A stretch of DNA of 64,000 bases, from positions 248,001 through 312,000 of the forward strand of contig JAGKQI010000050.1 in NCBI GenBank assembly GCA_018806915.1, in the 5' to 3' direction. Below are positions 39,419 to 51,125 of this stretch, piece after piece. This DNA is from Phytophthora colocasiae (Eukaryota; Oomycota; Peronosporomycetes; Peronosporales; Peronosporaceae). The translations under genes were made by a program, and so were the position numbers. Each line of letters begins with the position of its first letter. Within the stretch, counting starts at the first letter, position 1. Below the pieces are notes generated by a model. It made no database searches, was not told the origin of the DNA, and saw nothing but the letters and a program-made list of their open reading frames with translations.

Positions 39419-39646
39419 GGTACAACGAACCTCACTGCAAACGAACGAAAGAAGATATTTATTTGAACTAGAATAAATATCAACGCAGTACGTTTCCTGA
39501 TGAAAGTTTAAAGACTTCGAACGTAAGCGCGAGATGGACGCTCTAAAATTTGAACGATGTCCACTACAAGAGATTAACATTTGTCAGCTACCAGAAATCG
39601 AAACAGCAGCAACCAAATACGATGTCATTGTTGTACGCTACGTTAA
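39419..39646. other. Spacer between piggyBac and the LTR element
   Basis: About 230 bp of unrecognised sequence. An open frame from about 39534 runs into the LTR but shows no domain. The last five bases (GTTAA, 39642-39646) are the target duplication of the LTR element. Confidence 0.5.
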
Positions 39647-39987
39647 TGTTACCAATTGGTCTATGTTTGATCAGTATGGGCAAGATACTTTCATAGTAGC
39701 CGAAATTGGCAGGAGAAAACGTTTGCCAGGAATCGAGAAGGTGAGAGAAAGCTGTGAGGTTTCACAGTCTGCATATCTACATAGTTCTATAACTAGCAGG
39801 CACTGGTAGTAGTTTCAAAACGACTGCCAAAGTTGCCTCTTCATCACTCTGAAAAAACACGATAACAGAGCAATACTGTCCTCATCCTTGCTTCGTTCCT
39901 GCATTCAACGTAGCTTCCTCAGCTTAAAGGATCTGGTGGTCATCCTAACGTCTTCTTCAGGAGTGGGTGCCACCATATTTTGCAACA
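39647..39987 (+). repeat. 5' LTR (341 bp)
   Basis: Starts TGTTACCAATTGG and ends TTTTGCAACA. I found no difference from the 3' LTR. Confidence 0.93.
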
Positions 39988-40018
39988 TTGTAGCCTTAGT
40001 CAAGGAACTACAGCAAGA

Positions 40019-41354
40019 ATGAGTGATAGTCACATGGAAGAAAGTTCCAGTTCAACGGAGCTGGTACCTCCGCTTACAGCTGAAGAAGTAATATCGCTAC
40101 GTGGCCTTCTGGCGGAGTTCCATACAATGCAAACCAAGCTCGAAAAGCTTAGTGCTGATCAAGTGGGAATAACCGAGGGAATGGCAGAATACGCACTGAA
40201 GAGTGACGAGAAGCACATGGCTAGTGCTCAGATCATGAAGGACAACCAACAGGTACTCCAACAACTTGCGTCTCAAAACCCAAACGGCTTCACAGCACAA
40301 GGAAGTACGCTTAAGTACGATTGAAACCCGCGTCGGTATGCTAACGTCACAAATAATGGAGTTGAGAAACGAGATGAGTCTCGCTATTGAGAACATCAAC
40401 ACTCTCAAAGACATGGTAAACAAAATTGAGCCAGGCTCGTTGGTATTTGGCTCAGATGATCTTTACCCTGAGTGGGACGTCGCCGGGCCTGCGCCGGATG
40501 AAGCTTTGAATGTTTTCTCACCGGCGGACCTGGAGAAACAAGTCGAGAAATGTCTGAAACAAAAGGAAACACCTGTATACGGCGGAGACGACTCCGACGA
40601 TATTGAGGTATACGCCTTAAATATGATGACTTGGTATGCAGCGTATGGGTTATACTTCAAAAATCCCCAAGTGGATTCTCGAGTTGGCCAGCTCATGATG
40701 AACCATACGCGAGGCAAAGCAAAACATTGGTTGCTTCGCGATTACAAAGGCCCTCGGACATGGACGTCAATGATTAAAGGGATGCGCAACCGCTTTGTCA
40801 CCAAGGCAAAAGAAGAAGACCTTGTCGCGAGCTTCTTCGATTGTAAACAGGGAACTAAGTCGCTGGATATGTACATCGAGGAATTCGTGCGTCTTGGTAA
40901 CACGGACGATGTCTCTGAGCAGTATAAAATGATATTGTTCAAAAAAGGCTTGAAATCGTCTAAATTGCGCGAACTTCTCCAAGTGCGTGAATTTGACTCC
41001 CTTAGTGATCTCCTTGACGGAGCTAGAGGGTTAAATCCGAAAGAAAACGACAGTGAAACGGTAAAAAACACGACAAAATCGACCAAGAAAACGACACTGC
41101 CGGAGCCAAAACCACGAAGTCGAACAAATCAGCGTTGCTCGTCGTCGCGCTGCCTTGAAACAGGCCACACAGCAGATAAGTGCTGGGCGTTGCACCCCGA
41201 ATTGAAACCGCAATGGCTTTTGAATCGCGAAAGAGTTGGAAACAATGTCGCCTCGGCGCATGAAACTCAGGCACAATCATCTGACAGCAAACTTTGGGAA
41301 GTGCTAACAGCTATTCAGGCGGATCTGTCGAAAATCAAAGCTGATTTAAACTAA
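40019..41354 (+). pseudogene. Retrotransposon gag, one frameshift
   Basis: ATG 40019 opens a coiled-coil-rich N-terminus that ends at 40324. The adjacent frame continues from about 40305 to the stop at 41354. The second part carries the retrotransposon gag core (HWLLRDYKGPRTWTSMIKGM, SFFDCKQGTKSLDMYIEEF) and a zinc-knuckle-like C/H motif (CLETGHTADKCW) with an unusual C-x4-C spacing at its start. Its last codons contain the slippery site for pro-pol. Confidence 0.8.
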
Positions 41355-41382
41355 CTGGTTCTGGAGATGGCGTCCCAGGACC
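41345..41382 (+). promoter_or_regulatory. -1 programmed ribosomal frameshift signal, gag to pro-pol
   Basis: T TTA AAC (41345-41351), a canonical X-XXY-YYZ slippery heptamer, is in phase with gag and directly abuts its TAA stop (41352-41354). Five nt later an 8-bp stem can form: GGTTCTGG (41357-41364) with CCAGGACC (41375-41382), one G-U pair, 10-nt loop. Loop bases CGTC (41371-41374) could pair with GACG at 41393-41396 to give a pseudoknot. The -1 frame is open and leads into the protease. Confidence 0.75.
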
Positions 41383-44300
41383 TACCACAGCCGACGACAG
41401 TCTCATTTCTTGGGTTTTTGATCCAGGGAAGACAGACAACATAAAATATTTCACAGAGAAACAAACGTCAGCAACAGACTGGAACCGATACCTAATTAAA
41501 AAGGTTAGCTGTGTTTGCAATGACGGGATTTTCCGGGGTTCTGCATTCTTCGATGAAGGGGCCGATTTCTGTGGAGTTAGTGAAAATTTCTTGAGGCAAA
41601 ACGGATTAATGGATTTAGTTGTGGATCGAGGAAATTTCACGGTCACGTATGGAAATGGAAAGATGGAGAGTATTCCGAATCGCACCATTTCGTTGAGTAT
41701 CTTCGTGGATGAGATGTCTGCATTTGATTTTGATTTCAATGTGTGCCTTATTCCTAATGGATGCGACTTGATGATGGGAGTTCCGTGGAAACGGAAAATG
41801 AAGCCCATAATTGATCTGGGCGACCGACAGAGTGTACGACACCGATCACTTTGTCAAATTAGTGGTGAAACATGGTAAGAAACCACCTTACAAGGCAGTG
41901 CGGCGGCAACAGGATATTGAACTACGAACGCCTGTCTTAAAAATCAAAAATCGACGACAACAGCGGCCAACCAAGCTGCATATACTACGAGGTCTGACTG
42001 AAAAGCAGTTCCACTTCAGCGAAAAGCATGGAATGACCAGTTACATCTCGATGAAACAAGCAAAACGAATTGTCAAAAAGAAGGCTTTCGAATTTTTGGT
42101 AGTATTACCTCAGAAAACGATCAATGCAATTTACACAGCGTGGCAAAATGGAAGTGAAGTTCTCCCGGTGTATCTTGATGAGATTGTATCGAACAAACAG
42201 CATATGAATGCGGCCGGGACCAAGACGCGTGAAAAGTCAAAGCGTCACGCAACAACGGATCAGGACTCGTTCAAATCGAACCCGGCATACCCCTTGATCA
42301 AGAAGTACGAAAAAATATTCCGTACACAACTACCTAAAGGGCCCCCGGTTCACGGAGAACACGAAATGGAATTAAACCCTGGTCATGGTGCTATTTTCCG
42401 TCCGCAGTGGCGATTAAGCCCTGAACAAACTAAAACTTTGCGTGAATGGTTAAGAGAGATGCTTGCTGCTGGACTTATTCGACCTAGCATTTCACCTCAT
42501 GGTGCACCGACTTTCTGCATTAGGAAGCCGGTGGGGTGGCGTATTGTGCATGACTACCGCGCGATGAATGAACACACGATACGACAATCAACGCCTATGC
42601 CAAGGAAAGATAACATTTTAGATCGGATGGCTGGATGCTGCTGGTTCAGTTGTTTTGACTTGTTGTCCGGTTATTACCAGATACGCATGAGAGAAAAGGA
42701 TATTCCGTTAACAGCGTTTCAAACTCCGGACGGTCTTTTCGAGTACATTGCTGTACCTATGGGTTTAAGTAATGCCCCTGCAACTTTTAATCGTATTGTA
42801 GCTGGGATTTTTAAGGATTTGGCAGACACAGTGGCAACATACTTTGATGATATCTACGTGTTTACTCGCGGGACAGACGTCAAAATGCATTTAGAAGCTG
42901 TCGAACGTGTCTTTCGACGTTGCCAAGAACGGCAACTGTACCTGAAACTAGCTAAGTCAACTATATGCAGCCACGAAATCCCTTGTCTGGGCGATTTCGT
43001 AGGCGTTCGAGGTGTCAGGATCGACCCTGATAAAGTGGCAGTGATTCGAGACTGGCCTACTCCTCGCAGCGTTAAAGATTTACAGTCATTCTTGGGCACG
43101 ACGGTTTACGTCCAGCGATTCTGCAGTCACTACCTGAGATCAGTGCTCCATTATTCAATTTAGTAAAATCGAAGGCAAAAGTCCTCGTCTGGACCCCAGT
43201 GGCACAGGCAGCTTTTGACAAGCTCAAAATGGCGTTATCTCAAACGCCGGTGTTGGCACTTCCTGATTTTTCTCGTCCCTTTCGTATTCGAACGGATGCT
43301 TCCCGGTTTGCCATAGGAGGTGTTCTTTTCAGATGTCATCCTGTTCAGAGGAGGTCGAGCAGCAACAACGAAATACAAGTTCTGGCATCGAACACCCCAT
43401 AGCTTTTACGGGAAGAAAACTCACATCAGCCGAACTAAATTATCCTACTCACGAACAGGAGATGTTAGCAATTATCCACTGCTTGAATATTTGGCGTGTG
43501 TACCTTATTGATGGAGGGTGCACTGTGGAGACCGATCACCGTTCATTAGAGAAAGTCCTAACGCAAAAAAGTATTAATCGCCGTATCTGCCGCTGGTACG
43601 ATCAACTCGCAGATTATAATTTGAAATTCAGCTATATTCCGGGCGAGACAAACACAGTAGCAGACGCCCTTAGTAGACGCAGCGATTTTGAAATTGATTT
43701 CCTGGGCCAGAAAAATAAGCAACTGTACGCAGTGAAACAATTAGCACCGCTATCGTTGATGGATCAAGTTCGCAGAGCTCAAGACACTCAGAAAGAAGTG
43801 TTACACAGCTTGAAGAACAAGCAGAAGCCGAATGTTTCTCATGCCGAACGTTTTCGCTATTCTGAAATCGAGGATATGATTTACTACGACATGAATGGTG
43901 CCTCTCGCGTGTGGATACCAGCTGAGAGTATTGAAATCCAAAATGCCATTCTGTGGGAGCTGCATGATAGTGCTCTTAGTGGTCACCCAGGAATTGAAAA
44001 AACGATTCATGCCGTTCAAGAGAGATTTTATTGGCGTAACATGGCGCGGAAGATTACACAATACGTCAAGACTTGTCAGGCTTGTCAGCGAAGTAAAGGG
44101 AGAACAGGAAAGGCACCTGGGTGTTTGCGTCCACTGGAAGTAGCAACAGCAAGGTGGGAATCTATCGGAATGGATTTTGTTACTGGACTTCCGAAAAATA
44201 AGAAGGGAAATGATGCGGTTGTTGTGATTGCCGATCGTCTAACAAAACGGGCGCATTTTATTGAAACGAATACGACAATCTCAGCAGAGGAATTCGCTTC

Positions 44301-45368
44301 ACTGTTCCTAAACCACTACGTGCGATATCATGGGATTCCACGCGACATCACTTCTGATAGAGATTCTAAGTTTACTTCGAAGTTCTGGCAGGAATGTGCT
44401 AGGTTAACCGGCACCAAGTTGAGGATGGCTGCTGCATATCAGCAGAGAACGGACGGACAAGTAGAGCGTATCAACGCGAATTTGGGCTTCTTATCTTAGG
44501 AGCTACGCGAGTGGATACAAGAACGATTGGGCAGACTACTTGGCATTGGCCGAGTTCGCATACAACAGGCATTATCAAGCCAGTATTCAAATGACACCAT
44601 TTTTCGCTGACTTAGGATACAATCCTCCGATGCCGGTGCACAATGAAGTTCTAACTCCAGAAAAGGCGAAGGACGCATCCACGACTTTCCTTTGCATATG
44701 GAAAAATTCTGCGTGAGCTTCAAGCAAAAATCCGCGACGTTGCGCGAAATATGAAGTTACAGTTTGACAAAGGAAGGCGTGATCAAACCTTCCAGCTAGG
44801 GGATATGGTACTTGTATCTACAAGAAATTTGAGTGTGGAAAATGCTGGTGCACTCAAGCGGAAATTGGCACCCAAATGGATTGGACCGTACGAAGTAGTT
44901 GAAAAACAACATGGGGGTACCTCATATCGATTGAATTTACCATCGCAAGTAACGCTATACCCGGTATTTCACACTATGAATCTAAAGCCTTTTCGGAAAG
45001 ACGATTCTCAATCTCGACGAAATGTTGTACCTACAGTGCGATTGAAGGACGGAGACGAAGGACATTTGATCGAGGATATTGTGGAGCATCGACTAAGTAA
45101 GGAAGGGCTGGATGAATACAAGTGCAAGTGGGTCGGTTCGAGCGATGACTACACTTGGGAACCAGTGGCTAATTTACAGTCGGTACCTGGTCTGATCAAG
45201 GGATTTCTAAGGCGACTAAATGGAATGAACCCGCGGGGTTCCAAACGATTGCAAGGAAAACGTGCTGGTATACTATACGTTACTCACGACGACCAAGCAG
45301 GTTCCTGGGCGGGCGGATTATCTACCATGACAATTCATCGAAGTGTGTCTCCTTTCCACACGACGTAG
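41352..45368 (+). pseudogene. Retrotransposon pro-pol with integrase and chromodomain, several frameshifts
   Basis: In the -1 frame after the slippery site comes an aspartic protease (FFDEGADFCGV; the usual D-S/T-G-A reads DEGA). One extra base near 41816 shifts into the reverse transcriptase (41811-43163), which has GWRIVHDYRAMN, FSCFDLLSGYYQIRM and the catalytic YFDDIYVF. Shifts near 43128 and 43325 separate the RNase H region (FRIRTDASRFAIGGVLF; FTGRKLTSAELNYPTHEQE). Integrase follows with an HHCC zinc region (WELHDSALSGHPG; CQACQRS) and core (GMDFVTGLP; DITSDRDSKFTSKFW). Further shifts near 44480 and 44690 precede the last segment, which ends in a chromodomain (EYKCKWVGSSDDYTWEP). Not functional as read. 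Confidence 0.85.
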
Positions 45369-45388
45369 GTCTCTTCCAAGGGAGGTCG

Positions 45389-45729
45389 TGTTACCAATTG
45401 GTCTATGTTTGATCAGTATGGGCAAGATACTTTCATAGTAGCCGAAATTGGCAGGAGAAAACGTTTGCCAGGAATCGAGAAGGTGAGAGAAAGCTGTGAG
45501 GTTTCACAGTCTGCATATCTACATAGTTCTATAACTAGCAGGCACTGGTAGTAGTTTCAAAACGACTGCCAAAGTTGCCTCTTCATCACTCTGAAAAAAC
45601 ACGATAACAGAGCAATACTGTCCTCATCCTTGCTTCGTTCCTGCATTCAACGTAGCTTCCTCAGCTTAAAGGATCTGGTGGTCATCCTAACGTCTTCTTC
45701 AGGAGTGGGTGCCACCATATTTTGCAACA
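45389..45729 (+). repeat. 3' LTR (341 bp)
   Basis: Same length and, by eye, same sequence as the 5' LTR; followed by GTTAA (45730-45734). Confidence 0.93.
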
Positions 45730-45883
45730 GTTAATAACTATGGATACTTTGCTTTTCTTTTTTCTGGTTACCCACACCAAGTGTTCAGTTATTATCAAGT
45801 GTTGAGTTAGCACGATAACACTAAGTATGTATATCAAGATTAAAGACTTAAACCAGCTTGGATACTTTTCTGCGTTACATTAG

Positions 45884-46315
45884 TTAATGAGCGTTGGCAA
45901 GTTTTGCTGCGGCAATCGCTTTCACGTGGTCAATGTAGGCTGAGTAGGCAATCTTAAACTGTTCGATCGCCTTCTCGCTCATTTTAAGCTCTTTCATGTA
46001 AGCAGCAATGTCGTCAACTGACCTGTAGCCCGTTTTCCACGAGTTCATCATGTGCCTAAGAAATTCTGGCTCCTTCGTCATCCTCTTGAAGTCTGCCGGC
46101 AGGAAAAGGTCGTCGAGAATGTTGAAGTCAAAGTTGTGGTAGAAGGCCGTAATGGCACTAGTACCACCAGCACGTTCCTCTTCGACTTGGTTGTCTTGGA
46201 CCTTCGTCTTCATCGAACGCAGGGACCTCTTTCCAGCTTCTTCTTCCATCGAAATGGCGTTGGTAGTAGACAGGAGGGCAGTTACAGCCACAAGTAAGAG
46301 GAAGGAGAGACGCAT
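45884..46315 (-). CDS. Secreted RXLR-EER effector candidate
   Basis: A 143-residue secreted protein. Residues 1-20 (MRLSFLLLVAVTALLSTTNA) are a classic signal peptide. RSLR at residues 30-33 is a perfect RXLR motif, and EEER (45-48) provides the EER element, 12 residues later; together these mark host-targeted oomycete effectors. The C-terminal domain (about 55-140) is helical with W93 and Tyr residues around 124-127, consistent with one WY-fold unit. No cysteine follows the signal peptide. It sits alone between a fresh retrotransposon (155 bp away) and repeat-rich DNA, typical of effector genes in gene-sparse regions. A near-perfect core promoter lies 44 nt upstream. The host target cannot be told from sequence. 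No family symbol is assigned. Confidence 0.93.
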   Translation of the reverse strand: MRLSFLLLVAVTALLSTTNAISMEEEAGKRSLRSMKTKVQDNQVEEERAGGTSAITAFYHNFDFNILDDLFLPADFKRMTKEPEFLRHMMNSWKTGYRSVDDIAAYMKELKMSEKAIEQFKIAYSAYIDHVKAIAAAKLANAH

Positions 46316-46358
46316 TTCTTGAACTGTGCTGGGATCTCAAAAGCAGTGGCTCCTCGCG

Positions 46359-46374
46359 GCAAATTGCGAACTGA
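46359..46374 (-). promoter_or_regulatory. Oomycete Inr/FPR core promoter, RXLR gene
   Basis: On the minus strand TCAGTTCGCAATTTGC matches 15 of 16 consensus positions, 44 nt upstream of the ATG at 46315. Confidence 0.7.
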
Positions 46375-47280
46375 AGGCCACATTCGACTAGCGGTGGCTG
46401 GCGTCCTCGAAATTTGAGGCTCGAATACTAGCAAAATTTGCAGCTGGTTGCGAACACGTCTGGTAGAAGTCTGGCCCAGAAGTGCGCCGCAATCCATCGC
46501 CACCGTTTGTGCTATGAAATGGTCCCATCTTAGCTCGCATCTTGCGTGGCGCGTGGCATGCCTGTGCTTTCTTCGTCTTGTACAGTGCAGTTAACAATGG
46601 TTTTTGTTCACTCACTATTATAATACTATTGTGCTTTGCTGTATTTTTGGCACTTTCAGCAGTAACTCGTACGAGTTATGTGTGTTTAAGAAAATACAAA
46701 TCGTACTAGAGTACGAGTTGTTCTAATTCGTGAACGAGTTGCTATTTGTGCTGGAATACAAGTTTCAAGTGTAGACGGCTGCCCCTGGCCAACGAATGCG
46801 AGAAGCGGTTGTTTTGGCACTTTTTGAACGGGCCATTTCTTGTCTAACTGCTGCATTATGGCCTCTTGCGGTGGCGAGCGGTGGTCTTGTATTTTGTCTA
46901 CAATATGGAGGTGGAACAGAACGATCCGTCAAGCGATGGAATCTGGCAGTACGGTCGCATCAACCCAGCATTGTTCAGCGTGAAGTATGTATGTATGTAA
47001 ACGCGTTTCGCGAGCCGTCTTGCCACCGGGGTGGCTCAACTTCCGCATGCGTCGGGTTATCTATCATTCTCTACGTTTCTCTCTTCTCTCGGCCAGAGTC
47101 CATTAAGCGGCGCGCACGCTACAAGCGCTTCTGTTAAATCCCTCCAGGCAGCGCGATCCTGAGCGCATAGGCGGAGGAAAGTGCTTCTGTCAATTATTTT
47201 TTCTGCACGATTTGTCACTAATCGTGCACGACTTAGGGTAAAAGGTGTGCACCAATTAGTGCACTAGTAGTGCAGCACTA
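46375..47280. other. Intergenic 46375-47280
   Basis: Upstream of the effector gene. No gene recognised. Ends at the TA that flanks the MITE. Confidence 0.4.
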
Positions 47281-47480
47281 CAGATACCGCTGAGAAACTG
47301 GCGGATGCAATCATCAAATACATCGTCAAAAGCGATAGGAGTAACTTATCATTTTAAAGAGGGGGATTTCAAATTTGATGTTCATACACATGGCACCTCT
47401 GAAAATCAGTTTTCTGTACGGAAATTATACACTCTCGCAGTTGAAAAGATGACGATCCGCCAGTTTCTCAGCGGTATCTG
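47281..47480. mobile_element. Tc1/mariner-like MITE, 200 bp
   Basis: Terminal inverted repeats of about 26-33 bp begin CAGATACCGCTGAGAAACTG at 47281 and mirror the end at 47480. The element is flanked by TA on both sides (47279-47280 and 47481-47482), the Tc1/mariner target duplication. The interior has no transposase. The inverted repeats are nearly perfect, so the insertion is fairly recent. Confidence 0.85.
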
Positions 47481-50097
47481 TAAATGTGAAGACAAACAGA
47501 ATGCAAAGCACAATACATAGCACTCAGTGAAATTTCTAGTCGCGTTAACGCTAAGATAAATTTTTGGTACTTTTTACATGATACATTCGTATACAGTTAC
47601 CATGTATTCAAGTGCATGGTAGACTACCACTGGGCTCCAGCTAAGCTGCAGCAGCTTACTTTCACATGTACTTCAAAGAATGATGTTAGTACAAGCAGTA
47701 CAATTCATGAAGTGCATGTATTAATATAACAACATTGTACCAGTACAATTTAATGAGAAGTGGAGGGATGACTGGGCTTGGGTGTGCCAACCTTCATTGC
47801 GTTGGGATTCTGATCCTTGAAGGACGCGAGTGTACGTAGCCGAGCTTACTGGGGTTGGGGAAGGAATCACTGGTAGAACCGCTCTACAGTACACGACAGC
47901 AGATCTCAATGTAGATCATTGGATGTTACCATATGGTTTCGAAAACCAACCAACTTCAATAAGGTGGCTTGTGCCTCCGATTCCTCCACAGTCGTCGACC
48001 GAGTCGATGGCGTCCAGTCGACAGTCGACCCAACTCGGGCTCGAGCGCTTTGCACCAGATCCAGGATCTGGACTGGATCATCCGCATTCTGGTGACCAGA
48101 ATGCATGAGGAGGGGGGGGGGGGCTATCTGTATAATTGTTTGGAACTGGAGTTTTAGGAATGTTATGTCCTGGGCTAGCGAATTATGCACACATCATACA
48201 ACGAGCTAAGTACCGGTAGTAGGGCCTGGAGTTCCTTGTTCGCTGGTTGATGCAACGAGTATTATCTAAGGTGCGGGGCATAGTTGATTGACAGCTACAG
48301 GACTTCTCGTTTTGCTAAAAACTGAGCATGAAAACAGTCGCCAGGACATACTGTACGAGAGATTCAAATTCAGTGGCAGTACAAAACCGAGTTTGAAGAG
48401 TTGTCAATGTCCGCAAAAAGAACCTAGCATCACTCTCGGTCTTGCTGCTTGGCTTCACGAAACGTGTATATCGCTTCGGGGTATCTATGTAATATGAAAT
48501 CATTGCCGCAAAAAAAACATGATTAATGCCTTATCGAAATTATATTTCTCTTTAAGGTAACGAATATCTCTTCAACTGTCTCGATCGCTGTGCTTGATTC
48601 TCGAGCGCATTGCTCGAGGGAGAAATATAACTGGGTATGCACATCATACAACAGAGAGAAAACGTCGTCACAGCCTTGCGTCTTGGGTAGTTGGACTTGT
48701 AGGCAACCAAGTTTTTCCATAGTTCACCAAATCGTTCCACTAGAAAACGAGGAAGAAGACCGTTCCTTTTCCAAACCAACCAGCCGGAAAATGAGTCGAA
48801 TGGAAGTCCAATCAAGCAATACTGCGTCAAATAGTTGTAGCATTGCCCACGCAAAAGAATTAAAATACAGCTAACGGAATGCGTCATTTTAAGAATCAGT
48901 ATCTGCATACTAGAAATTCCTTTCCATAGTACCTAACAGCTTTGGTGGGCCCAGGGTGGCAAGCCATGAAACGAAATTCCGTCCACTCCATGATTGGATA
49001 CGTCTACGATGAAGAAGCACAAAAATGAAAACGACGAATTGCGACGCGACCTTAAAGTTGATGTACTTTCGTTCAGTAAATGCTCCAACTCTCAGCACTA
49101 GAGTCTTACTACAGTACAAACTACTTCGAAGTAAGAACCCATGCGCAAGTCTTATATGTATGTTTTGAGTTTACCATTGCTGTTGCAAGTTAGAATTGGA
49201 ACTTCGAAGTACTGAACAAACTGAAAGAAAAAAACTTGACACACTTTAGACTAATTTATCTAGCTTGAGCATTTTTCTTCTCTAGAAACAGTCCAAGCAA
49301 ACACGCCATGTTAACGACTGCAACGCAACACTGCGGAAAATGAGTGCAATCACGACAATTCAAACTTCGATTAGTTTCTGTGGAGTATTATACCAGACGA
49401 CCTGCAACGCTTGCGACTGCTGCTGCCGCCACCGACGGCAACGACGTGCAGACAACGACCAACTGACATCTACATGTACGCCTTGAAGGGCCGTGTCAGC
49501 ACCAGGCTGCATATACAACTGCATGTGTGCCGGTGCTGCGGAGCTGGAGTGTACTGAGCTTCCTGAGAGTCAAGCAAGTAGAATTAATGAACTCACTTTG
49601 CAACTCACTTTGAAGCGCGCAGACGTCGTTGCTTCTGATTCAACAGCTCCTAAAGTCAAAACCAAAATCCTCGAATCAACAACCATTCGAAAGTCAGAAA
49701 CTTGCCTCCCAAAACAAAATATGAATGAGTTATAGGAATACCACGATATTTTTCATTCTTCCGGTTGCAATTTGCAACTGCTTCCTAGCGGTAGTTGACA
49801 ACGCCAGCGAACATGTTTTACCTTCGCTTCTGTGACTTTCACAAGAACTGCATATAGCGTATTGGTCGGCGTCCAGTGAACGCTGGCCTCCACGACGATA
49901 TAGGAAGATAAACCCGCTGCACCACCTTCGCATAGCAATAAATTGTCCACATCACCAAATAAAAGTGGGAACTGGTCGTAATTGGCTAAGTGCCTTTCCT
50001 TAAGGATTTTAAAAGGATACGTCAACACTTTTCTTTTTTTTTTTGACATGTGCGTTCGTTCATCTTCTTCATTATCGTTTTATTCGCCTTCCTCACA
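47481..50097. other. Intergenic 47481-50097
   Basis: About 2.6 kb without a recognisable gene. It holds a G14 homopolymer near 48110-48123 and AT-rich stretches. Open frames on the minus strand at 48523-48908 show no domain that I know. A poly-T tract (about 50034-50044) lies just upstream of transferase 3. Confidence 0.4.
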
Positions 50098-51125
50098 ATG
50101 GCAACCCAGCCTACTCCGTACAACTCGACAATCGAGCCCAATGCCGACGCTGAATTCCCTGCCGAAAAAGGTCGCTATCATCTCTACGTGACCTACTCGT
50201 GCCCGTTTGCCTGTCGCGCATGGGCGGCTCGAAACCTCAAAGGACTTGAAGAGGTAATCGGTATTTCCGTGGCTCACCCCGTGTATCAAAAGACAAGGCC
50301 AGACAATGACAATGATACGCACTTGGGTTGGGTGTTCGTGGACCCCGAGGAGAGGCCGACAATTACCGGCTTCAATGGCAAGGAGTACTCAACTGCTGAC
50401 TGTATCCCTGACACTGTGAACAACGTCAAGTTTGTGCGCGAGTTGTACGAGAAGGTGGATCCAACTCCACGAAAATTTTCAGTCCCGGTGTTGTGGGACA
50501 AAAAGAAGCAGACGATCGTGTCGGAAGAATCGGAAGGCATCCTTCGCACGCTGGACTCGGGGTTCCGCAATTTAGTTTCATCGAGTTTTCAACTGTACCC
50601 CGAGGAGTTGCGTCAAGAGATTGATGCAGTCGAAAATGGACTATTGGCGGAGATCAGCAAGAGTCTCATTAAGTCGCTGTTTTCGAAAGACTCGGAAACG
50701 GCTCGTGTAGAGCTGGAAAAGGGGTTTGCGAGCATCCAAAATTTGGAAGAGCTCCTGGCCAAACAGCGCTACCTTGTTGGTAACAGCGTTACTGAGGCCG
50801 ACATTCGTCTATTCAACACGCTGATCCGTTTCGACGTTTCTCAGAAGGAAACAAACAAGCAAAACCTCGCTCAGTTCCCGAATGTCGTCGGCGTAAGTGT
50901 TTGTCGATTGATTCTGTGTTGCTAACTGTCGAGATCTAATGATGTTTTAATTTTTGCGATCTGCGGCAGTACCTACGTGACCTGTACCAGATTCCTGCCA
51001 TGAAACGCACTGTGAACTGGGATCATTTAAAGATCGCTATCGTGAACCACCGACCGGATGCGCCCGTTGCTGAAGGTCCCTTTATCGATTACGATGCGGC
51101 ACCAGGCCGTGACCACATCGCTTAA
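50098..51125 (+). CDS. ECM4-like (Xi-class) glutathione transferase 3 (2 exons)
   Basis: Exon 1 is 50098-50892 and exon 2 is 50970-51125; the 77-nt intron (donor GTAAGT, acceptor GGCAG) sits at the same codon position as in transferase 1, joining NVVG to YLRDLYQIPAMKRTV. The product is 316 residues with catalytic Cys36 in YSCPFACR, VPVLWDKKKQTIVSEESEG and YLVGNSVTEADIRLFNTLIR. It is clearly diverged from copies 1 and 2 (for example SLIKSLFSKDSETARVELE in the C-terminal domain). The ATG at 50098 is preceded by CCTCACA. It is 18 kb from the other two, across the transposon-rich region. Role as for the others: glutathionyl-quinone reduction. Confidence 0.92.

Larger units (their letters stand above)
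39647..45729 (+). mobile_element. Ty3/gypsy chromovirus-type LTR retrotransposon
   Basis: A complete 6.08-kb element with two 341-bp LTRs (TGTT...AACA ends) and a perfect 5-bp target duplication GTTAA (39642-39646 and 45730-45734). The order gag, protease, reverse transcriptase, RNase H, integrase, chromodomain defines a Ty3/gypsy chromovirus. A polypurine tract AAGGGAGG (45378-45385) precedes the 3' LTR. The LTRs appear identical by eye, implying a recent insertion, yet gag and pol contain several single-base frameshifts. It is either a young copy of a defective parent, or the internal sequence has assembly indels. Confidence 0.93.

Noticed and set aside
48110..48123. G14 tract, and a similar one near 53970
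   Set aside because: Plain homopolymers with no neighbouring structure; possible sequencing artefacts.
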